8,944 bases of DNA, taken from positions 1-8,944 of the forward strand of contig JAJRTK010000488.1 in assembly GCA_024278345.1 (NCBI GenBank), given 5' to 3'. Shown in pieces: positions 1 through 6,700 of the stretch (position 1 is the stretch's first letter; every line of letters begins with the position of its first letter). Source of the stretch: a bacterium (lineage in GTDB: Bacteria > CSSED10-310 > JAJRTK01). A program made the position numbers and the translations under genes. Below the pieces are notes generated by a model. That model was not told where the DNA came from, did no database searches, and was given only the letters and a program-made list of their open reading frames with translations.

Positions 1-183
1 CCCTTGGACGGCACTCTTCTGAGACCCCGCGGACTTGCCTTTCCCTTGGACGGCACTCTTCTGAGACCCCGCGGACTTCCCTTTCCCTTGGACGGCACTC
101 TTCTGAGACCCCGCGGACTTGCCTTTCCCTTGGACGGCACTCTTCTGAGACCCCGCGGACTTCCCTTTCCCTTGGACGGCACT
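1..183. repeat. 42-bp tandem repeat (4 units plus a partial)
   Basis: Units begin with CCCTTGGACGGCACT at 1, 43, 85 and 127; a fifth, degenerate start is at 169 and diverges after about 15 bases. The four full units are almost identical. They differ in one base near the end of each unit (CTTGCC in units 1 and 3, CTTCCC in units 2 and 4), which gives an 84-bp higher-order period. The period is a multiple of three and keeps the minus-strand TPR protein in frame, each unit giving 14 residues. The array continues to the window edge, so its total length is unknown. Confidence 0.95.
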
Positions 184-684
184 TTTTGGGGGCCGCGCGG
201 GCTTCGCTTGCGCCCGCGGTTTCTCCGATGAAGCCCTTCCCTTGGCGCTTCTACCAGATCTTGATTCAGCGGCCAGAATGACCCGTTTGGCTGTGGCCAG
301 CCTCTTTTCGAGCCTTTGAACGGCTTGTTTGGCTCGGGCATGATCGGGGTAGATGGTCAGGACTTTCCGGTAGGTTTCCAATGCCTTGTCGCGCTGCCGG
401 AGAGACTCATAGCACACGGCCAAATTGAAGCCAGCCTTTGGGTTGAGCGGAATGAGGCGCAAAGCCCCTTCATAGGAGCTAGCCGCCTCCGAAAAAGCGC
501 CCTTGGCGAAGGCCACGTCAGCGCGTTTCAACAATTGATAGCCTTCGGCTCTGCCACCTGCAAGGACCTCACTTGGTGCCCCGAGGCAAATCCCCGTCAC
601 CACCGCCAAAAGGAAGAAACATCCCCCGAGCTTCCGAAGGCGAACATCGAACAACTGTCCAAAACCGGAGTACATGACCTTCAT
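1..684 (-). CDS. Exported TPR protein with lysine-rich C-terminal tandem repeats (partial, 3' end off window)
   Basis: This frame is open on the minus strand from ATG 684 to the window edge: 228 codons, no stop seen. Residues 1-21 are a basic N-region (RLRK), about 22-36 a hydrophobic core (CFFLLAVVTGICLGA), and SEVLA-GG near 42/43 looks like a signal peptidase I site, so export is likely. There is no convincing lipobox. Residues about 47-80 and 81-115 form two tetratricopeptide repeats (A..AFAKGAFSEAASSYEGAL; N.A.CYESLRQRDKALETYRKVL), usually protein-binding scaffolds. A basic linker follows. From residue 167 the unit KSAVQGKGKSAGSQ repeats every 14 residues (167, 181, 195, 209, partial at 223), with three lysines and no acidic residue per unit. 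An alternative ATG lies at 675, and GGAAGGG at 691-685 suits it better (about 10 nt spacing). The TPR and signal calls are good; the function and partner are unknown. Such a tail could bind anionic polymers of the envelope, which is inference only. Confidence 0.8.
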   Translation of the reverse strand, partial: MKVMYSGFGQLFDVRLRKLGGCFFLLAVVTGICLGAPSEVLAGGRAEGYQLLKRADVAFAKGAFSEAASSYEGALRLIPLNPKAGFNLAVCYESLRQRDKALETYRKVLTIYPDHARAKQAVQRLEKRLATAKRVILAAESRSGRSAKGRASSEKPRAQAKPARPPKSAVQGKGKSAGSQKSAVQGKGKSAGSQKSAVQGKGKSAGSQKSAVQGKGKSAGSQKSAVQG

Positions 685-706
685 CCCTTCCGGGCATTCA
701 CATTGC

Positions 707-728
707 GGCTCTTTGTGGCGGAAGAGCC
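707..728 (-). promoter_or_regulatory. Hairpin in the leader of the TPR gene
   Basis: GGCTCTT (707-713) and AAGAGCC (722-728) are perfect complements around an 8-base loop. The hairpin lies 22 bases upstream of ATG 684 and leaves the GGAAGGG sequence next to the start free. It could affect leader stability or initiation, but a chance 7-bp stem cannot be excluded. Confidence 0.35.
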
Positions 729-939
729 TTTCAACTCCACCTCCACGCAATCCCCCTGGTGAGCTCCCTCATTGCCGAAGCTCAACCGCCAAAGGGACCC
801 AACCCTTGCGCCGGGAGCTGCCTTGTTTTCACGGGCCTCGAAGTCACTGGATCATCGAATCGGCAGATCGGCTTTACTTGGGTGAAAGCTGCGCAAAAAC
901 TATGCCGATCTTGAGGTACCGGGAGGAGGCTCGATGTTG

Positions 940-967
940 CTCGCCGGCGAGACGCTCTGGCCAGAGC
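940..967. promoter_or_regulatory. Two adjacent perfect palindromes, possible operator
   Basis: CTCGCCGGCGAG (940-951) is a perfect 12-bp palindrome and GCTCTGGCCAGAGC (954-967) a perfect 14-bp palindrome. Their centres are 15 bp apart, separated by two bases. GACG (951-954) can also pair with CGTC (970-973) around the second. They sit in the middle of the divergent region, about 256 bp from the TPR start and 235 bp from the M20 start, where a dimeric regulator could control both genes. The regulator is unknown. Confidence 0.4.
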
Positions 968-1201
968 AGCGTCGGCTTCGGTCATCGATGCTGGACAAAA
1001 CGAGAGAACCGAAGAAAAAGGCGCGAAGCCGAGCGCGGCGATAGGCGGCCCAGAGAACCGTGGCACGGAGTCCCTGGACGATCACCGGGCAACGCGAGGC
1101 GCTGGCACGACGCAACGGAGTCGGCATGTGCGGTTTTTGGCGCAATGTGCGATCCTGTTGGGCATAGATTCCCGCGATCGGCTTTTATCTAGGTGCGTGC
1201 C

Positions 1202-2656
1202 ATGTCTTTTCCTGATTGCGCCGAACAACCGAATCGTTTTGGGTCAGGGGTGGATTTGAAACCGGTCCCCCCAATCCTGGGGGCCGGTCGCCGAAGGGTT
1301 GCGCCTGTCCGTTCAGGGCCCCCCGCGCCTCTGAGGGCCGCTCCGCTCACGGGGCTCATTCCTTCATTTCTTTTGGTTTTTCTTTTTGCTTTTCTTTGGG
1401 AGGCAGCTTTGCCGGCGATGGCCAAAGACAAAGAGGCGCGACTGCTCCGGCGGCATGCCGGAAAGAGATCGACGCGGGAGGCCCTGGAAGTTCTGGAGTC
1501 TCTCTTGCCGGAGATGGTGAAAGATCAGATCCGGATTGCGGAGATTCCGGCGCCTTTCGGAAGCGAGCAGGCTCGGGCGGAATTCATGTTCCATCGGTTC
1601 CGGGAGCTAGGGCTCATCGACGTTCACATCGATGACACCGGGAATTTGCATGGCCGGCGGCCCGGGAACGGGGAGGGGGCCACGGTTCTTCTTTCGGCTC
1701 ACCTGGACACGGTTTTTGGCGACGAGGCCGTGACGGTGGAACGGGACAGCTCGTCAGGCCTGCTTCGGGCGCCGGGGATCGCGGATGATGCCAGGGGATT
1801 GGCGGCAATGTTGGCACTTGCCAAGGTCTTGGCCACGACGGGAGTGCGCCCAGGGGGAGACCTACTTCTTGTTGCCACCGTGGGCGAAGAGGGGCTCGGG
1901 AATCTGGCTGGAACAAAGCGGCTATATTCCAAGGAGGGCTGGGGATGGAGGGCGGACTATTTCTTGAATTTGGATGGGATCGACGAACGAGTCATTGTCA
2001 ATGGCGCTCTGGGCTCGGCCCGATTCAGAGTTGTGGCCAGGGCAAGTGGGGGGCATAGCTGGTGGGAATTCGGGCGGCCCAACCCGATCCAGGCGCTGGC
2101 CCGAGCGGTGAACTGCATGGTGAGGGAACCGGTGGATTCAGGCTCAGCTCCGCGGCGAAGTTACAGTTTCGGTCGGATCGGCGGGGGTACATCCATCAAT
2201 TCCATTCCTCAAGAGGCCTGGATGGAAGTGGATCTTCGGAGTGGCGACAAGACCGAGCTTAGCAGCCTGGAAGCTCGTTTAAGAAGCTGTATCGCGGCGG
2301 CAGTGGAAGCGGAGCGAAACTGGTCGAGTATCGACGATCCGGATTTCGATTTGGAGCTTGTGACCTTGGGCCGCCGGCCCTCGGGGACTCTGCCCGCGGA
2401 GTCCAAGCTCGTTCGGATGGCCGTGGAAGCCTCGAGGCTCATGGGAATCCAGCCGGTTCTCCAGACGAGCTCCACGGACGCCAACGTGCCTATCAGCCTT
2501 GACCGGCAGGCGATCACCCTGGGCTACGGCGGCGAGGCGGGCGGGCTCCATACGCTTGGGGAATGGTATGATCCCACGGGTTGTGAGCGGGCCATGCGTC
2601 GGAATTTCTTGCTGTTACTGGCCCTTCTTGGCGAAAAGAAGCTCGACCGTCCATAA
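1202..2656 (+). CDS. M20-family zinc metallohydrolase (peptidase/deacylase), possibly exported
   Basis: The family hydrolyses peptide or amide bonds with a two-metal centre. From ATG 1202 (484 aa) the M20 ligands are all present: H167 and D169 (SAHLDTVF), bridging D195 or D196 (GIADDARG), catalytic E229 with E230 (VGEEGLG), D258 (NLDG) and H450 (GLHTLGEW). The inserted lid/dimerisation domain covers about 267-375 and includes GGHSW (H285). SSTDAN lies at 424-428, as in ArgE/DapE/CPG2-like members. Residues about 55-74 are hydrophobic (SFLLVFLFAFLW) and end in ALPAMA-KD, resembling a signal peptide, but about 50 proline- and arginine-rich residues precede it. ATG 1202 has AGGTG at 1191-1195 (6 nt spacing). 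GTG 1193 is also possible. ATG 1418 would give a cytoplasmic 412-aa enzyme, with GGGAGG 14 nt upstream. The gene stands alone and diverges from the TPR gene. The substrate cannot be told from the sequence. Family confident, start not. Confidence 0.9.
   Translation: MSFPDCAEQPNRFGSGVDLKPVPPILGAGRRRVAPVRSGPPAPLRAAPLTGLIPSFLLVFLFAFLWEAALPAMAKDKEARLLRRHAGKRSTREALEVLESLLPEMVKDQIRIAEIPAPFGSEQARAEFMFHRFRELGLIDVHIDDTGNLHGRRPGNGEGATVLLSAHLDTVFGDEAVTVERDSSSGLLRAPGIADDARGLAAMLALAKVLATTGVRPGGDLLLVATVGEEGLGNLAGTKRLYSKEGWGWRADYFLNLDGIDERVIVNGALGSARFRVVARASGGHSWWEFGRPNPIQALARAVNCMVREPVDSGSAPRRSYSFGRIGGGTSINSIPQEAWMEVDLRSGDKTELSSLEARLRSCIAAAVEAERNWSSIDDPDFDLELVTLGRRPSGTLPAESKLVRMAVEASRLMGIQPVLQTSSTDANVPISLDRQAITLGYGGEAGGLHTLGEWYDPTGCERAMRRNFLLLLALLGEKKLDRP
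1261..1288 (+). promoter_or_regulatory. Strong GC hairpin at the 5' end of the M20 reading frame
   Basis: ACCGG (1261-1265) pairs with CCGGT (1284-1288) and CCCCC (1267-1271) with GGGGG (1279-1283), with one bulged T at 1266 and a 7-base loop. That is a 10-bp, almost all-GC stem. If translation starts at 1418 it is a leader structure; if at 1202 it lies inside the coding part. No T-run follows directly, so it is not a classical terminator, although a T-rich stretch begins about 75 bases downstream. Confidence 0.45.
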
Positions 2657-2969
2657 ATTGATGGTGTTCTTCGTCTAGGGCGAGGATCTTGCTAAACTTT
2701 TTGTTTTTTTTTGCGTTACGGTCCGCTCTCATCGGGCGCCGTCCGACGCCCGCTCCTCGCCATTGTCGCCGCTCTTGATCCACTGCCCTAAGGCCGGATC
2801 ACCACCGGTAAATCGGTTTGCTCTCTTCTCAAACCTTCGCTAGTACAGATGGGGGAGGTTATCATTTTATCATTTCGGTGTGGTCCGTCGTTTTGTACGC
2901 CTTACTTTCTTGGGAGCGTGGCCTCGATGTCGCCTGTAGCTTGAAGACCTTCCGCGGGAGTCTGTGTTG
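2657..2969 (+). other. Non-coding interval between the M20 gene and uppP
   Basis: No gene is supported in these 313 bases. A T-tract (five T at 2698-2702, then nine at 2704-2712) follows the M20 gene but has no stem immediately before it, so a standard intrinsic terminator is not shown. GGCGAGGA (2679-2686) is complementary to TCCTCGCC (2754-2761) and encloses the T-tract and a smaller stem, CGGGCG/CGCCCG (2733-2738/2747-2752). GGTTTG/CAAACC (2815-2820/2830-2835) forms a third stem with a 9-base loop. A TTATCATT direct repeat follows at 2859-2874. This may be a structured leader of the uppP-ftsK transcript; I recognise no known riboswitch class. Confidence 0.5.
2859..2874 (+). repeat. 8-bp tandem direct repeat TTATCATT x2
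   Basis: TTATCATT occurs twice head to tail in an AT-rich patch about 95 bases upstream of uppP. TATCAT resembles a -10 element, so the patch could hold the promoter of the uppP-ftsK pair, but I see no convincing -35 partner. Confidence 0.4.
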
Positions 2970-3755
2970 ATGCCAGCCGTTGTTCTACTTGCCGTGATCC
3001 AAGGGATCACCGAATTCCTGCCCGTATCGAGTTCGGGGCACCTAGTGCTCTTCGGCCACTTATTAGGTGTCTCTGAACAGGGTCTTACCTTGGATGTGGT
3101 GTTGCACGCGGGAACCCTGGTTGTGCTGCTGGTCCACTACCGCCGGGAGTTATTTGGCCTTGTGACGCGGTTGGGCCGGGCGCATCCCGATTCCTCGGAG
3201 TATCGGGATCTGTTCGGCTCTCTGTTGGTGGCGACTCTTTTGACGGGAGTCGTGGGAATCCTGTTGAAGGATCGGATCGAAGAGTGGTTTTCGCGGTCGG
3301 AGATCGCCGCGGTTTGTCTAATGGTCACCGGTTTTGTTTTGTTGAGCCGCCTAGGCCGTGATTCTGGGAAGAAGCGGAGCATTGGCCTGAAACTCGCGCT
3401 GCTTGTGGGACTTGCCCAAACGGTGGCGATGATGCCAGGCATCTCCAGATCGGGGTCGACGATTGTCGCCGGCCTGTGGCTGGGATTGGAGCCCATCGTG
3501 GCGGCGCGTTTTTCGTTTCTTTTGGCGATCCCCGCCATTGGGGGAGCGGTCTTGTTGGAGCTTGGGAAACTGACTCTTCAAGGCGGCCCGGCACTGGATG
3601 TTCTGGCCATTGGGTTTGGGGTTTCGGTGTTAGCGAGCTGGGTCGGCCTGAAACTGGTACTGCGTTTCGTGGAACGTGGGCGCTTCAGCCTTTTCGGTTT
3701 TTACTGCCTGGCCCTGGGGGGCCTGGCGCTACTGTTTCTAAGGATGGGAACCTGA
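2970..3755 (+). CDS. uppP: Undecaprenyl-diphosphatase UppP (BacA)
   Basis: This integral membrane phosphatase converts undecaprenyl pyrophosphate to undecaprenyl phosphate, recycling the lipid carrier for peptidoglycan and other surface polymers; overproduction is classically linked to bacitracin resistance. The protein is 261 aa, usual for the family. Both signature regions are present: QGITEFLPVSSSGH (residues 11-24), containing the (E/Q)xxxE motif with Q11 and E15 and the conserved H24, and PGISRSGST (156-164) with R160. The rest is a series of hydrophobic segments typical of BacA. ATG 2970 is chosen because GGGAG (2956-2960) lies 9 nt upstream and residues 1-11 match the usual short N-terminus; GTG 2964 would add two residues. 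Its stop TGA shares one base with the ftsK start, so the two genes are almost certainly co-transcribed and coupled. Not to be confused with PAP2-type (PgpB) phosphatases, which have different motifs. Confidence 0.97.
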   Translation: MPAVVLLAVIQGITEFLPVSSSGHLVLFGHLLGVSEQGLTLDVVLHAGTLVVLLVHYRRELFGLVTRLGRAHPDSSEYRDLFGSLLVATLLTGVVGILLKDRIEEWFSRSEIAAVCLMVTGFVLLSRLGRDSGKKRSIGLKLALLVGLAQTVAMMPGISRSGSTIVAGLWLGLEPIVAARFSFLLAIPAIGGAVLLELGKLTLQGGPALDVLAIGFGVSVLASWVGLKLVLRFVERGRFSLFGFYCLALGGLALLFLRMGT

Positions 3756-3757
3756 TG
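3740..3757 (+). promoter_or_regulatory. ftsK ribosome-binding site and stop/start overlap inside uppP
   Basis: AAGGA (3740-3744) lies within the last codons of uppP, 10 nt before ATG 3755. The A at 3755 belongs both to the uppP stop TGA (3753-3755) and to the ftsK ATG (3755-3757). This arrangement fixes the ftsK start, although its frame stays open further upstream, and indicates translational coupling. Confidence 0.8.
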
Positions 3758-6700
3758 GCTGTTAGAGCGAGAACCGCCAAGCGAGGTGTTCCCAGGGAGC
3801 GGCGGGCTCAGGATCCAAAACCGGCCAAGAAACGCAGGGCACCGGTGTCAAGAAGCGCCGTGAAGAGACGGAGTAACAGGCCATCGAACCGAGGTTCCCC
3901 GAAAAAGCCCGCGGGCGGAGCAGGGGCGAGGAGACCGCGGAAAAGGGGCCGCCACCGAGAGGCGTTGGGAGTGGCCCTGATCTTTGGGAGCCTCTTCGTC
4001 TCCGCGAGCCTCTTGACCTGGACTCCGGTGGGGAGCCAGGCAGGCGCGCTGGGCCCGTCGGGGCAGGCGTTCGCCGGTTGGCTCCTGAAATTCCTTGGTT
4101 TGACGGCATTTTTCTTGCCCCCAGCATTCCTTGCGGGGGGGATCCGAAGATTCCGGTCGCCAACCAAGGGCCGCCTGAAGCAGTGGCTGGCTTTCCTTTT
4201 CTGTTGGGGCCTGAGTGCCGGCCTGTTGGAAGTGGCCCAACGGGCCGGCCACAACTTCCTTGCCCCGGAAATGGCCAGGCTTGGGGGCAACCTGGGGAGT
4301 GTGACCGGTGGATGGATCGTGGATGGGTTCGGTTCCCTGGGGGCCTTCTTGATCCTGGCGGGAACTCTGTGCGTTGTGGGAACCTGGTGGGTGAACCGTG
4401 CCGGAGCCAGTCTGAAGCCGGCCCTCGACGCTACCGAGAGCATCTTATATCGGCTGGGAGTGGCGCTGGTTTCCCTGGCGGTTGGCGCGATCCGGTGGGC
4501 TGGGAACCTGGCGGCGCCCTTTGTGAAATCTGGCTCCGGCGTCACCCGAATTGTGATCCGCCGCGGAAAGAAGCCCCGGGCTCGTGGCCTGGGAGCAGAC
4601 ATTCCAGAAAATGCGGAGCCGAAGCCAGGCCCGGTCAAGAAAGTCCCGGCGGAGGCGCAAAATGTCCTGCAAGAGGAGCTCCCGGGAGCAACCGATCTTG
4701 GACGAATCCAGCCCGCCTGGGCGCCACGCCCAGCATCTTCGGAAATGCAAGCGCCACCAGTAGCCAAGGCGCCACGCCCAGAATCTTCGGAAATGCAAGC
4801 GCCACCAAGGGCCGAGGCTGCCAGGGAAAATCAGGATCTTCTGGAAAAATACGAAGCTGCCAATGGCGGTATCGAAGGCATTGGCGAATTACAGGCCATC
4901 CCCATCGACCGGCGGGCTCGGATCGAGGACTTCCCTCGTTTGGCGCCAATCCTGGGAGCGCGGAAGGTGCAACCGGAGTCGGACCCACTCCCTGCTTCCG
5001 TCAGCCATCCCGCGGGGAAGGGAGATGACTTGGGACAGCCCGCTCCGCGGGAGTTCAACGGCTTTGGCCCTGACCCACTCCGGAACCCGGAATTCGGGGA
5101 CTCCGCCCCAGAAGGAAAAGGAAGAGAAAGTCACCCAAGGAGGCATCTCGCGCGGGAATTGATCGAGCTGGATCAAGAGCTTCTGGGGCTTGAGGAACAG
5201 GGCTTTGCGGTGGCCGGGATCGCCGGACAACCCGAACCGCCGTCGAATGCCCGGAAGCTCCACGACGAGCCAGATCCGACAAAACAGGACAGCGGGGAGA
5301 ACGAGGAAGACGAATCGCTTGCCCAGTTGTTGGCCCGGATCGAAGCCTTCGAGATGGAAAACGGCTGGACCGAACCCGCCCATGAGAAGCCGGCCAGAGG
5401 AGAAGAGAGAAGGCGAGCAGCGCGCACGGATGTAAGCGATGAGAGCGGAAATCAACCCAAAGCAAGCCCCCTCTTCAGAAGAACTCCGGAAAAGCCGAAG
5501 CAGCATGACCGGAAGATATCCGGGGAAAACAAGGGCGCCTCCCCCGCACCGCGGGACCCGGCAGGGAAAGCAAGCTCAGATGCGGACTCGGACGAACTGC
5601 CCGGGCTTTGCACGCAACAGGACTTGGATCCCGAGCAAGAACTGGCGTCGGAGGTTGAGGTGGATACGCGGATCGACACTCTGCCAGTGTTGGAGGCGAA
5701 CCTTTTGGCGGGGTCGGAAGAAGCCGATCCGGCCTATGCTCCGGAAGGAGTGGCGTTCGAATACGACCTGCCCGGATGGGACCTCCTGGACGATCCCCTG
5801 GAGCAAGATCCGAACATTCTGGACGAGGAATTGCGCCATAACGCCCAAGTGCTCATGAAATGCCTGGGGGATTTCAAGGTGCAGGGGAAGCTCACGAAGA
5901 TTCGACCGGGACCGGTCATCACGCGGTACGAGGTGGAGCCGGCGCCGGGAGTGAAGATCAACCGGATCATCAATCTGTCCGACGACCTGGCACTGGCGCT
6001 CCGAAGTATCGCGCCGCCACGGGTGGCGCCCATCTCCAAGAGCTCTTCCCTGGGGATAGAGGTTCCCAACATTCACCGCCACATTGTCTACTTCAAGGAT
6101 ATTGTGACGTCGGAGCTTTATCAAAGCAACCCCTCTCCCTTGAAGCTGGCGCTGGGATCTGACATCGCGGGAAATCCGTTTATTTCGGACTTGGCGGGTA
6201 TGCCCCATCTTCTCATCGCCGGGGCGACCGGATCGGGTAAATCCGTCTGCGTCAATACACTGATTGCCAGCATCCTCATGAACGCCACGCCAGACCAAGT
6301 GCGGCTTTTGATGGTGGACCCCAAGATGCTGGAGCTCTCCATTTACAACGATATTCCTCACCTTCTGGAAGAGGTGATCATCGAGCCGAAGAAGGCCGCG
6401 GCAGCTTTGAACTGGGCCGTGGGCGAGATGGAGAATCGCTACCGGCGCCTGGGCCGGCGCCGCGTGCGAAACATCGGCCAGTACAACGAGCTTGTGGAGC
6501 GGGAGCCCCTGGCGAAGGCGACACGCCGGAACCCCGATCCCCAGCCGGAAGAGCCGCTTCCTTACATCGTCATTATTATCGACGAGCTGGCGGATCTGAT
6601 GATGGTGTCGGGGAACGAGGTGGAAGCGGGGATCACCAGGTTGGCGCAAAAGGCGCGGGCGGCGGGAATCCATTTGATCCTGGCAACGCAGCGCCCTTCG

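Larger units (their letters stand above)
685..1201. other. Divergent intergenic region, no supported gene
   Basis: About 517 bases separate the divergent TPR (minus) and M20 (plus) genes. Open frames here on both strands overlap each other, have arginine- and serine-rich compositions and match no family I recognise, so I treat the interval as non-coding. It holds a 7-bp-stem hairpin at 707-728 and two perfect palindromes at 940-967. I find no tRNA, no riboswitch I can name and no strong sigma-70 promoter on either strand. Confidence 0.6.

Noticed and set aside
4-762. Plus-strand frames across the left end, including a Leu/Arg/Pro repeat protein
   Set aside because: The minus-strand frame encodes a signal peptide, two good TPRs and a continuous repeat tail, which explains the region. 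The plus frames are its antisense.
674-1192. A 172-codon plus-strand frame in the divergent region
   Set aside because: It starts inside the TPR gene on the other strand, has no recognisable domain, an arginine/serine-rich composition and no ribosome-binding site that I can see.
2679-2712. Intrinsic terminator after the M20 gene at the T-tract
   Set aside because: No stem lies immediately upstream of the T-run; the only good partner of GGCGAGGA is downstream of it.
3808-4767. A 319-codon minus-strand frame inside ftsK
   Set aside because: It is antisense to the membrane and linker part of ftsK; it is rich in Ala, Pro and Arg and shows no recognisable domain.
1670-5022. KOPS-like octamers GGGNAGGG at 1670-1677 and 5015-5022, and the complement at 234-241
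   Set aside because: At this base composition two or three hits on the two strands are expected by chance in a window of this size, and this FtsK gamma helix may not read that sequence.
5576-6673. A 365-codon minus-strand frame inside ftsK
   Set aside because: It lies antisense to the conserved motor domain, including Walker A and Walker B, and its composition (R, H, Q, V rich) is that of a shadow frame.
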